The position numbers were made by a program, and so were the translations under genes. 54,238 nucleotides of DNA from Mesostigma viride (taxonomy: Eukaryota; Streptophyta; Mesostigmatophyceae; Mesostigmatales; Mesostigmataceae): the NCBI GenBank assembly GCA_009746045.1, contig RPFO01001252.1, forward strand, positions 7,501 to 61,738, given 5' to 3'. Position 1 is the stretch's first letter, and every line of letters begins with the position of its first letter. The notes beneath the pieces are model-generated. The model saw only the letters and a program-made list of their open reading frames with translations, had not been told where the DNA came from and searched no databases. Below are positions 1 through 27,834 of this stretch, piece by piece.

Positions 1-594
1 AGATGATCTAGCCTAGATGCCAAAGGACGTGCCTTGTTTTCCAGGAAAAGGCAGCGACTCAGCTGCAGGAAGCCTGGTTTGGGGTTGGTGCCGTAATCCC
101 ATGCGACAATCGCGCCCCCGACCTGTGGACGTGGGATTACAGGGAGCAGCCAGGAAAAAAAAACTAACCCTGGTTAGCAGCCAGAACGATGCAAGGTGAC
201 GAGGACATCATAACCTGCTTCGCCACGTGAGCCGATGGATAGGATATTAATGGCTTAGGACTCTTGGACTATGATTGCCAAGGCTTCATTTGACATCTGC
301 TTCACTACCTACGACGGCTAAAGCTAAGAGAACAGCAAAGGTGCGCGTGAAAAGTCTCCAACTGACTCGGTCCGCCTGTTTTGAGCAAGGTCTTTTGTTA
401 TACGCTTGTCTATTGACACCACCTTTCTGACGCGCCAACTTGTTCTGACCTGACACCTCATCACCGAATGCACAATCTGGAACACCTGGAACCCCATGAT
501 CAACCAGCTTTCTTTTTCTTTTCTGCCTTTTGCGCATGGTACTAGAATGACTCCACAACATCGTTGGATTCCACATCCGAGACCCTCTCAGTAC
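1..594. other. left flank, no gene resolved
   Basis: No exon could be assigned here. The minus-strand gene to the right appears to leave its last visible exon through a donor-like GTACTG at 594-593, so this stretch is probably intron, with further exons beyond the window edge. An open minus-strand frame continues to 286, but its translation is basic and lacks the beta-helix pattern. Confidence 0.4.
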
Positions 595-17095
<16,501 letters not shown>

Positions 17096-18865
17096 CTGTG
17101 GGTCCAGAGGAACCATGGAAGTGCGGGAGAGGGGGGACGGGGCGGGGTTGTGTTGGCGGGGAATTTTGGCAAAAGGGAATTTACATGGATGAAAGGAGGG
17201 GGAAGGTGGGCAATATGCGTGGGCGTGCGTGTGGGTGGGCGTGGGTGTGTGGGCCGGGTGTGAGGGTGTGAGGGTGTGAGGGTGTGAGGGTGTGAGGGAT
17301 CAGGCTGGAGATGTGACCGAAGCAGCAACGCCACAAAAAGGGAACATTAGCTGCGAAAGCTTATGGCCGAGAGCATATGCCTATTTTGCCGGAAGTTGCT
17401 TTTGTGAGTTAGCGTGTGGGCGTGTCTTGATCATCGATATCCGGGTGGACCCCAAGCCCTGCCAAATTATGCTGTGCGAAATGCGGAAAGAGTTAAAGCT
17501 TCGCAGAGACGTTTTTAGAATATATCTATTGAGTTACCAGCTAATGTTGACGCATCACCAAGGGCTGCGTTCAGCACCAGCGCTGCCAGGATTCCCAGCA
17601 GCCATATTTCCCCCCTCACGGCCTTCGAGGCCATTTGAATCTCGTTACATCATGCATGGCCCTAAGTTAGGCACAGCGTCCGCAGCCAACCCCACGCTAT
17701 CATGCGCCTTCATTGGCGCCATTCCAGGCCATTCAGGCGAGAAAATTCAGAAATATCATTGCGATGGGAAAGAAGTTGTGCCGCCATGGCTACATTATCA
17801 AATTTTTACTCAATGAGGTGGCTGGGTATTTATGCGCTGCAACTAAACATCTCGCCTAACAAAGAACCTCGACGCACGCCCTGAGGACGCGTGTCATGCA
17901 AACGTGCTCAACAGGCAAGGTTCTCTAGCAATATCTTGCCCAGCGTAGAGCCTAACGACAAGATTCCCTGCTGAGTGGACTGTAACGGCTAGCCCCTGAC
18001 ACACTTCCACGCCTGTTCCACGCCGAAGATTCATCTCCAACCCTGTCGGACAAACAACTCAACTCAACCGGCGCGGGAATAACAACTCAACTCGGGGAAA
18101 TGGGTATATTTTTTATTAGCCAATTATGGACCAAAGAGGTGAGAGGGGAAATGAGTATCAGCGAATCCTAAATGGAGGCGGTCACACACGGAATAACAAC
18201 TCAACTCAACTCCACCTCGCCGACGTCTCCGTACGGACAACATGTACAGTAGTTGCATGCATAACATGCAGCACATCGAAACCGTCCCGAGCCGTCACTT
18301 CCGCCAGCACCGTGACCAGACCCGATATCTCAGGTACCGTTTTACAACACGCGGAAATCTCGCGCGAAATTCATGCACTTCCCAGCTGAAGAGTGAAGAG
18401 TGATCGAGCACGCCGCGTACACCCCGTATCGAAATCTCGGTCGCATTACAAGACAAGAAAAAAATGTTGTTGCCTGGGCAGGGCCTGGCAATATTTGTTA
18501 TTGCCACAGCGGCCATGCATGAGGCTTCAATTTGGCTTGCCGATTTCCCACGTCAGATATGAGGTGAAAACAATCATGAAGCAGCATAGTTGCGGACGTC
18601 GTCTGCCGGGGCTGCGGGAGTCACCAGGATAATAATATTCTGTTACCCGTTCCTAGCCATGCGGATGAGCAGAAACCTCAATTGGCTCGTTGACTGTGAG
18701 AATTCACGCTCACGTCCACTATCGAGCTAGTGCGTATCAGCACCATGCAGTTTCAATTTCTGAAGGCGCCAATCATTGCTGATGTCTTCCATGCATGCCA
18801 CGTGAGCTGATTGTCGGAGTCCCTGTAGTGTTGGCGGTTTTTCGGACTGCGGCCAGTCAAGTGTC
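17096..18865. promoter_or_regulatory. divergent intergenic region, probable bidirectional promoter
   Basis: The first recognised minus-gene exon starts at 17095 and the plus gene starts at 18866. This 1.77 kb holds a GGGTGTGAG repeat (17249-17300) and two copies of a GAATAACAACTCAACTC word near 18.08 and 18.19 kb. The missing 5' exon with the signal peptide of the minus gene is probably here, but no start was convincing. Confidence 0.4.
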
Positions 18866-21800
18866 ATGGCTTCCTCTGCATTGCACGTCGCCGACACTAC
18901 ATTCCATGTGCCAGAAGCCTCTTGCCAGAACGTGAAGCCTCTGGATCTTAACGTCCAAAGGAGCAATCCCTTGCCAGCTTCTAAGGCCCGGCTTTCCAGC
19001 AGATTATTCAGCTCCGTACGCCCGCGACCTGTCTTGCCCTGCTCGAGCCCCTCAGGCAAACGCCGTGTTCTCACTCGCTGTGAGGCATCACACGACGCCA
19101 ATCCGTCTCTATTCGACAGGCTCTCGAATCCCTTAAACTGGAGCCTAGCCAAAGCCAGGCATTTGGTTCATTTCACGCTGTCGTCCCTCTTGGGCACTCG
19201 TGTAACCATCGAGAACGTTACTTTAAGGGGACACGCAGAAGGCTCCCAGGCCGGCGGCGGCGATCAAGTAGTCATCACGTGCGAGAACGTCTGCGTGGGA
19301 AACAAGGGAAGCGCGCTGAACGGCGGCTACCCCTTCTATGTTGAATGTGGACACGTTCAGGCCATCATTCCGTCCGTGTCAGCGCTGCTGAGCTGGCAAG
19401 ACAACCCGGTGATCACATTCGATGAGCTCAGCTTGCGGGACGGCGAGGTCCAGGCCCACTGGCAAGGAATCCTGTCCAGTCTGCGTTCATTTCGCGGCAC
19501 CTCAGGAGCTCCTCGCTCCCTGTGCATTAAAAAGTTCTCCCTGAACAACCTGATTTTCACCCTGGCCACCAACCCAGCCCTCCCTGTGAGCTCGCCGCGT
19601 GAAGAGGTTGCCATGGCCGCCTCGCCAACAGGCGCCCAGTCCCACGCAGAGGTACTGTCAACCCTCCTTGAATGCCTCCTATTAATTTTTGTCTGTGCAC
19701 ATGCATGCCCTGCTCTAGATAGGGATCCGCCTGCTCTGCATGCCAACCTAGTGCCGGACAAACCTGTGTAAAGTTTTCATAATGAGTGGATTTTTGAATG
19801 ACATGTAAGTGCATAAACAGGCCCGCCAAGATGTAGGGCGTCTCTGTGATTATTAATTGATTGGCAGGGCGGGCATATGCTGCTTGTAGTATACGTGTGA
19901 AATGGCTGCAGCTAGATGAAGCCTTTAATGATTCGTGAGATGATTCATTAGATGGAGCCTTTAACGGGTCAGCAGGCTCAAAAAGCTCTCATTCTTGCAG
20001 CCTCTGGGTGCCCACTTAATCCAAACCATGCACACTTTCTTTCTATTCCTCTAGCAATAAGCGGCTGGAGCAGGATTAAACGATTAGGCTGATGGCGTCA
20101 GGGTAAACGATATGTTGAGACCTTTGGCAAGTTTAGAGGCTTTGGCATGCGTTTTACTTGAAGGCGTGTTTATGGCATTGGCATGTGGTATGCTTCGAGG
20201 CAAGTGAATGGCTTTGGCATGTGGCGCGCTTCGAGGCAAGTGAATGGCTTTGGCATGTGGCGCGCTTAGAGGCAAGCTTATGGCTTTGGCCTGTGGCGCG
20301 CTTCGAGGCAAGCTTATGGCTTTGGCATGTGGCGCGCTTAGAGGCAAGCTTATGGCTTAGGCATGTGGCGCGCTTCGAGGCAAGCTTATGGCTTTGGCAT
20401 GTGGCGCGCTTCGAGGCAAGCTTATGGCTTTGGCATGTGGTGTGCTTTGCGTAGCTAGCATCGGCGGGCCAAGGGCACCCACGTTACTGTCATCTGCCAC
20501 TGTCACTGGCATCCGCATGGTCCTCAGATAGTATGCCTGTATGATAGGGTAGGTCAGTGCGACTTCGTTTCTGTGATGCCAGAAAGCAGCACTAAGAGAC
20601 AGACTAAGACACTAGACTAGCTGCGAGGCGGATGAAGGTAAGCATTCTTCTCTGAGGCTACGTGTATCCCTTTTCTGACGTCATTTGATACCCCTTAAAC
20701 AATGGTTATCAATGAGACAGCCAGTGCAGGCCAGAAAGGGTTATGTCTATTCATTGCATCCATGGAACAAATGCGCTATACATTGGTTTTATTATTCATA
20801 CCCCGTGCTCGCGAGCTCATCTCCTTCGTAAGCCACGCGGCAGCACAAGCTGGTTGTCCTGAGAATGGAAAATGATCATTAGGATGTCTTGCACGGAAAC
20901 AAGAAAGTAAAAGGATGCTACTCTTGGTTTTTCCTTCAAGCGCAACCGTTTCTAAGCTCTTCGGGCCACTCCTGCCCCAACACCTCCACACAAGCAGCAT
21001 CGTTACTTGCATGGCCACCACAACCACTGCCACCACCGCAGCCATTCCCATGCTGGCGGCAACTCACAATTTAATGTTTTCCAGAACCCACAAGCAAGAC
21101 GTGTTTGCCGTGCATCGCGTTTGCCACCATGTAAGGCGTTAATGACAAGGCGCATGTTTTTCCAAGTCAACATCCATGGCTCCATTCTGCATGGCTTCAT
21201 CTACATGCTTCATTCTGCATGGCTTCACTCTGCATGGCTTGACTCTGCATGGCTTCACTCTTTTGTTTGCCTGGACCACTCGCAACTAGTTCCCTAGAAA
21301 CTTGCATTCCCCCGTACCCCTCTACGCCATCTGTCTCTGCTCTTTCCTCCAACAAGTGGCCACCCACGGGTTCAGCACCTCCATGCGCTAACCCATTTGC
21401 TGTGCTTGCGTTCCCCTGGACCCCTCGCCACGCCACCCATCGCAGCTCTTCCTCCATCAAGTGGCAGCCCACGGGTTCAGCACCTCCATGCGGCCCCATG
21501 AGCTTGCGAGGGCCATCCGGTCGCTCACCCAGTCACGCCCGCCGCGGCTCATCCCCCACGCGCCAGCTGGCACGGTCCACGTTGATCCGCTCGCCTCCAG
21601 GGCCAGGGATCCTAATCCTCGTGAGCCCACCGGGCTAATGACAAGCCGTCGCGAATCAAGCGTAGGGGGGCACGTACGTAGTAGGCCAGATGGACATCGG
21701 GTTCAGTCTGTGGGCAGTCTCACGAGCGGCAGCGGCGATGCCAAGAGCCGATTGCCGCTGCCGGAGATGAAGGCGCTTCCGGCTGCCTCCACGGGAAGTG

Positions 21801-24800
21801 CGGGGGCTTCAACACCCGCGACAAGTTCTCAATCACTGCCCCCACCATCCAGCCCACATCAGCACAAGTCGGACCCCGGCCAGGGCCAGGATGGGCCTCA
21901 CCTGCAACCTGGGTTGGTCACCCAGGGGGGTATGTCGAGGCAGGCACGCCTCGATGGGGGCGCCACGAACACGGAGAAGGGGGCCAAGGCGGGTTACACA
22001 GTGGCGTCTTCCCAGGGAGGGGCCAGGGGCAAGGCAAGCGGTAGCAAGGGTAGTACCAGCAGCAGTAGCACTAAAGCCAGCTCGTATAACTACTTCACAC
22101 GTAAGGGCTTTGACGCGGTGACCTACGAACGTGAATGGCAGGACAAGACGGTGGATGGGGACGGCTCATCGGCCGGCCGAAATGACGGCCGGCAAGCTCG
22201 GCTGGTGTCTGCGCCACCGAGCGGGCCGCTGCAGTGGCTGGGCCAGGGCGCAGCAGCCCCTGGCCAGGGTGCCCAGGGCATGCCCACCTCACCGTGGCCT
22301 GGTGGTTTGCCAGGGCTGCCAGCGCTCTCGTCGGTGGATGCGGCACGAGAGGTGGAGATGCTGCGACAGTTCCTCTTCAGCGTCGCGGTGCAGAGGTACG
22401 GTTCTCAGGTCTGCAGTGCAGGGGTATTTTTCAGAGCTGCGGCGCAGAGGTCAAGTGTCGGTGTTGCGGTGCAGAGATCAACTTTGAGGTTCGCAGTGCA
22501 GAGGCAATCGGGGCCTATCTGCAGGACCTATTAATGTTGTATCATGGCATAGGACCAAAGGGCTTGCCTTGCTGCAATATTGTTGTACCACGCAGTAAAT
22601 GAGACACGCGTTCGTTAGTTAAGTGCGTATTTTTTTAGAGGGGGGGGGGGGGGGCATATCCACGCAAGCAGATTGGATGAATTAATTATTGAATAAATAC
22701 ATAGACTGCGTCATGTGAGCATAAATCCTCAATGAGATGGAGATGGAATGGGTTGGATGTCTAGCTAGCTGCTAGTCTCTAGCGGTGCAAGCATGATGGA
22801 TTAAGGATGCCCATGTTGCTTATTAATGGGTTGTCTAGCTAGCTGCTAGTCTCTAGCGGTGCAAGCATGATGGATTAAGGATGCCCATGTTGCTTATTAA
22901 TGGGTTGGATGTCTAGCTAGCTGCTAGTCTCTAGCGATGCAAGCATGATGGATTAAGGATGCCCTTGTTGCTTATTAATGGGTTGGATGTCTAGCTAGCT
23001 GCTAGTCTCTAGCGATGCAAGCATGATGGATTAAGGATGCCCTTGTTGCTTATTAATGGGTTGGATGTCTAGCTAGCTGCTAGTCTCTAGCGGTGCAAGC
23101 ATGATGGATAAAGGATGCCCATGTTGCTTATTAATGGGTTGGATGTCTAGCTAGCTGCTAGTCTCTAGCGGTGCAAGCATGATGGATTAAGGATGCCCAT
23201 GTTGCTTATTAATGGGTTGGATGTCTAGCTAGCTGCTAGTCTCTAGCGGTGCAAGCATGATGGATTAAGGATGCCCTTGTTGCTTATTAATGGGTTGGAT
23301 GTCTAGCTAGCTGCTAGTCTCTAGCGGTGCAAGCATGATGGATAAAGGATGCCCATGTTGCTTATTAATGGGTTGGATGTCTAGCTAGCTGCTAGTCTCT
23401 AGCGATGTAAGCATGATGGATTAAGGATGCCCATGTTGCTTATTAATGGGTTGGAGGTCTAGCTAGCTGCTAGTCTCTAGCGGTGCAAGCATGATGGATT
23501 AAGGATGCCCTTGTTGCTTATTAATGGGTTGGATGTCTAGCTAGCTGCTAGTCTCTAGCGATGCAAGCATGATGGATTAAGGATGCCCTTGTTGCTTATT
23601 AATGGGTTGGAGGTCTAGCTAGCTGCTAGTCTCTAGCGGTGCAAGCATGATGGATAAAGGATGCCCATGTTGCTTATTTTGACTGGGTTGACGTGGCCTC
23701 GTAAGTTGAGGGAAAACCCTAACTTTGGGAAAAGTTAACTTCGGGACAAGCAAAGGTGTTTGTTGTTCCCTCGTCAAAAAGTCGGGGGCGCAGAGGTAGA
23801 GTGTGTGCGCCGACAGGACACCTCCAGGGCACACGGTTGCAGACATTGAGTAAATGATGCACCGATCGTCATTTTGGTTGGCTTGACCTCTGCTTAGGGT
23901 CGTAGAGGCGGTGCTTTCCGAATTCTTTTTCGCGCAGCAACGCATTCCTGGGGACGCGTGGGTGCATTGGAGTAAGGGATGCACATTCTACTGGTTTAAC
24001 TTAACTGTTGATACACATACTGACTTGATTTAGTTGTTGTTGCCATGGCTTCTTTGCTTAGGCGCGGAAAAGAGTGCTAGCTAGTTACGTCGTGCGTTCC
24101 ACGATGTGGGTGATCTGACATGATGGCCATTTCTGCTGCCGCTTCGCTTTCGTGACTTCTTACCCTCCGTTGCTGCTCCAACAAAGCGCAACTACCCATG
24201 GGCATATTCTCCCAGGGCCCTTTCTTTGTATTATGACTTACGCCTGCTGCCGCAAGAGCGCTTTCCCCTTGCCAACGGCAGCCATGGCCTTTGCTGCCGC
24301 GCTTTGATGCGCGCTTCCTAATTATTCCTTTGCGGCTTCCAAACAGAGGTGCATTATAGTCAACTAATGCACCCCAATGGCGCATGATAGTAGTCAACTA
24401 ATTCCCTCTAATTGCGCATGATAGTGGTCAAGCTATGCCCTCCAATGGCGCATTATAGTCAACTAATGCCATTCAATGGCCCCATTCTGTGATTCCCATT
24501 GTGACGACCACCCCCAAACGTGCCCACCCTCCCAGGTTGCTGACCCCCCAGACAAGCCTACAGATCGCCACGTCGCTGCCCTTCCAGCCGCCGGCCCGGC
24601 TCCTTATGCTGGGGCGCCACGTGGTCAAACACCCCGTGCTCCTGCGGGACTTCATGCTGGCGCTCGACAGTGCGTCCATGGAGCTGATTTTGGAACAGGA
24701 GATCGCCCAAAGGATTCTAGAGAAGCCTGTGCTGCTGGATTTACTCCTTGACAATGGGGTAAGCGGCTCAGCCCCTCATCCACTCAGTCTTTTAGCCCCT

Positions 24801-27800
24801 CAGCCCCTCGGCCCGTCAGCTCGTTAACCTCTAAACCCCTGGACCTTTTCGCTTGTCATGCCTTCAGCATCACAGCCTGGGTCTCTCAGGAGTGGCAATG
24901 TAGAACCGAATACTGGTTCACTCCTACTCTCTACACATATGCTTTGCCCCGGGCCTCTCCTTGACGCCTTGCCAGTGGGTTGCCTAGTGAAACCGTAGTT
25001 CATGCCAACTCTGGATGTAAGGGGGAGAGCCCTGGCTCCTGGGTGACCTGGGATCAAGCACCATTGTCTCCCCATTATTCTGCTGGCACGCGGAGTCGCT
25101 GGTTGCGGAGTTACTTGGGATGGTATCATCGGTATTGTTCTATCTGGGCTCATTTCCATGCTAGGCAGTTGCACCTGATGCTGTGCTAGGCACTTGTAGA
25201 TGCGCCATCATTGACCATTTATGATATGGCTAGAACTAAGGAACCCGGCTCGCTCGAACAAGCGGTGGCCCTGATGAAGATTAGGCTTACTTGGTACTCC
25301 TGTGAGGCAAGTACAGTAATTTTGCGATGTAGACATAACAAGATGGCAAAATCAACTCTATAAATTTTACGGGCAAGGCAAGGCAAGGCAACCAGGCTCC
25401 CCGCTGGGTTGGACCGCGCTCGCTGCCTGTTACGTAGGCTTTCTTTTGTGTCCAAAATTTTGTTTAGCAATATTCTTAGTTGTATCCTGCCGTGCGGACT
25501 GCCCACCTTCTCTCCTCAGATCCTGCTCCCGTTGATGGCTATTTATTTCATTCATCGTCTCCCCTCAGATCCTGCTCGCGTTCCTCCGGCGGATCGAGGC
25601 GTTCCAGCTACTGCTCACCAGCGGCATCCTGCGCATGCTCCTGGACAAGGTGAGTGGGGGAACAAGGTGGGGGGACGTTCGGAGAAGACCCTAGTTGCTT
25701 GATAGGGGGGTGAACCCCATTTTTCCATATCAACACACCTTCGGGCCTTCCAGGGTCGGGTGGCGGGAAATGGCATAAATTGCTGCATCTTATGCTGCTG
25801 GACAAAGGGGGGGGGGGAGGGGGGCAGGGCTCTTGCGTGCATGACATCGTCGAGCTCCCTTGAGAAAGCGGATGCTGCCATTCCTGGTTTGCTAGTGTCC
25901 ATTATCAATTGCTTTTACTAGTATTATCTTTACTATAAACCTTGAAATTCCATGGAGTTGCTGGACATGGTGGGGCAGTTGGCCACACCTTAATGTCTCC
26001 TGCAGCATCCCATTTCTATGGGGGTTGCCAAGGTGTCTCATGTGGACGAGGCGAGGAGCTACTGCACACTGCTGGTAGTACAAGTTGTGGATTTGCATGT
26101 GGGTAACTTCTTATTCATCGACTGCCTGTACTGCCTAACAACCCAAATCTCCCAGGGTCTCATGAAAGCCGTGCTACGGGGCACTGTTCTTGTCCTGCTA
26201 AGTACTGTACAAAGTTGTTATAATACTACTTGCGTTGCTGTACAAAGTTGTTATAATACTGATTGCGTTGCTGTACAAAGTTGTTGTAATTCTAGCTGTG
26301 TTGCTGTGCAAAGTTGTTAAAATACTAATCATTCAGAATTATGTTTCCCTTATCGCAGGGCCTGCTGGAGGCGGTGCTGCGGGGCACGCTGCTGGTCAAG
26401 CTGGTGGATACACGGGTGCTGGAGTACCTGATCGTGAGCGGTGTGCTGGGGACGCTGCTGAGAGAGAACGTGGCGGTGAGCAGGAGGGGGTGGAGGAGAG
26501 AGGAGGGCTACTATAACTAGGCCGGTGTTTGCAGGCGTACGAGGACGCGCTGGTTGGGAGATCAAGGTGGGATGCTGCTAAAGGACAAGGCGGTGTTGCT
26601 CACATAAGGGGATGGCTACATTATACTATAAACTCAAGTTGATTATGGCGTAAGTTATAGATTTATATCTAGCAGTACATAGTATGTACATATTATGTAT
26701 GGTAAAATACATCCATAAGGAGTAGTTACGCACCACAGTAAATAATCAAAACAAGGCGGGAAGAAGAGCGATCAAGAGAAACATGGAAGTCTGAGCCAAC
26801 CAAAGGAATGGCACACAAATAAAAGCACAATTACCCAATAGAAAGGGCTGCAGCCTGCCACGGCCCCCCACTGAATGATATAGGAAGATTGGGTGGCAAG
26901 AAAGTCAGTGCAGGTATATACTATATGTACCTATAGTACAAGTGTACCATAGTACTATAGTAGTGTAACTTCTAACATTGTAAGAAGAAAGGGGGGTTAC
27001 TACCTGGTCATCAGTCAAGCTGTGGGGACACAAGGAAGCCTACTGGTCAGCAGAACAAGGTGGGACGCTGCTCAAAGGTGAGGTGGCAGTGAGCGAGAGT
27101 TAGGAAGGGAAGATTCGGATGGTGAGCAGAAGAGTAGGGGGCGACGCGAATGAATCGGAAAATGCAAATGAATCGAAAAAGGAGAAGCCGCCATGGTGGG
27201 AAGTGCCGCCCATGGGGCCCTTGCCATAAAGTATACGTTATACCTTGAATACCTTATTTGGAGATGGGACACGGAGAAGTATCTGCTATTAGTTGCTTCA
27301 TAGAACCATGTACCTGCGGCGGTCGAGGGTCATTTCGGGAGGGGGACAAATCATACAATATACCAGTTCTAGTCGGCATCACAGAGCTCATGTTGAGGGG
27401 AGTCCATGGACGATGTGGATATTCTGTCATACCAAATTTGGTTTACTTGGTTGTTTGGAAAACCCAAAGTAGACAATAACCGTCGTGCCGGCAGTTATGA
27501 AACACAATAATCGATGCAAGAGTTTCTAGACCTTCAACCTCATTATTAGAAACATTTTGGTTCTTATATTTATTTGCATGAGCTCTTATCGGATGCATGC
27601 TGCTGTTTGCAGGGTGTCTCCGTCGCAGCTGCAGAAATATTTCCACAAGAGACCCAACTGTCCCCTCTTGCGATCGTCGCCTCAAATGCATGTGTGGTTT
27701 CTCATCGACGCGGTACCATGCTGCTGTCCTTGGCACCATGCTGCTTTCTTTGGCAGGTCTATTGCGAGTTTGTCGACTCAGGTCTGCTGGAAGCGATGGT

Positions 27801-27834
27801 GGACACCCGCGTGGCCCAGGGTGAGTAATTTCAG
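18866..27834 (+). CDS. predicted chloroplast-targeted protein of unknown function (multi-exon, incomplete)
   Basis: Exon 1 (18866-19651, 262 codons) starts with a Ser/Arg-rich, acid-poor leader ending VLTRC-EA near residue 73, typical of a green-plant transit peptide. It continues with strand-rich sequence (VTIENVTLRG, VVITCENV, ITFDELSLRDGEV) that recalls the N-termini of AsmA/TamB or chorein-type lipid-transfer proteins, a weak resemblance only. Later exons supported by splice sites and phase: 21481-22395 (Ser/Gly/Pro-rich linker, ends phase 2), 24536-24758, 25569-25649, 26359-26475 and 27757-27834. The 24.5-27.8 kb exons encode Leu-rich amphipathic helical repeats (LLDLLLDNG, ILRMLLDK, GLLEAVLRG, LVDTRVLEYL, GLLEAMVDTRV). 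An exon of length 3n+2 is missing between 19651 and 21481, and the 3' end is unresolved. No family was recognised. Confidence 0.6.
20130..20450. repeat. 36-bp minisatellite
   Basis: About eight copies of a 36-bp unit containing GAGGCAAGCTTATGGCTTTG and GCATGTGGCGCGCTTC, in the first large intron of the plus-strand gene. Confidence 0.93.
22680..22756 (-). repeat. LINE 3'-end fragment (TTAA-terminated family)
   Basis: Contains GACTGCGTCATGTGAGCATAA next to an AATTAATTA stretch. The same arrangement recurs at 31.05 and 31.45 kb, beside a reverse-transcriptase remnant. Orientation is inferred from those copies. Confidence 0.55.
22757..23680. repeat. 78-bp tandem repeat, ~12 copies
   Basis: Regular 78-bp units (one of 74 bp) starting TCTAGCTAGCTGCTAGTCTC and ending TATTAATGGGTTGGATG. 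Copies differ at a few positions (GGTGCAAG/GATGCAAG, CCCATG/CCCTTG). It lies in the 2.1-kb intron 22396-24535. There are no unique spacers, so it is not a CRISPR array. Confidence 0.97.
24345..24480. repeat. short ~40-bp tandem repeat
   Basis: About four degenerate copies of CAATGGCGCATTATAGTCAACTAATGC just before the exon acceptor at 24534-24535. Confidence 0.8.
26155..26205 (+). pseudogene. decayed duplicate of the GLLEAVLRG exon
   Basis: CCCAG followed by codons reading GLMKAVLRGTVLVLL closely matches the start of the functional exon at 26359 (GLLEAVLRGTLLVKL), including the acceptor. The copy degenerates into a 33-bp tandem repeat. It looks like a tandem exon duplication that lost its 3' half. 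Confidence 0.65.
26205..26325. repeat. 33-bp tandem repeat
   Basis: About four copies of a 33-bp unit (core GCTGTACAAAGTTGTTATAAT) between the decayed exon copy and the functional exon. Confidence 0.9.
26520..27756. other. intron with traces of exon duplication
   Basis: Intron of the plus-strand gene. Two stretches (about 26563-26602 and 27053-27100) resemble the 3' half of exon 26359-26475 (GGGACGCTGCT, then GTGGCAGTGAG). A TGTTTGCAG acceptor at about 26535 precedes an open stretch that could be a further exon. The rest is AT-rich with TATAGTAC-type short repeats around 26.92-26.97 kb. Confidence 0.35.

Noticed and set aside
22757-23680. CRISPR array
   Set aside because: The 78-bp units are contiguous with no unique spacers, and the window is eukaryotic.
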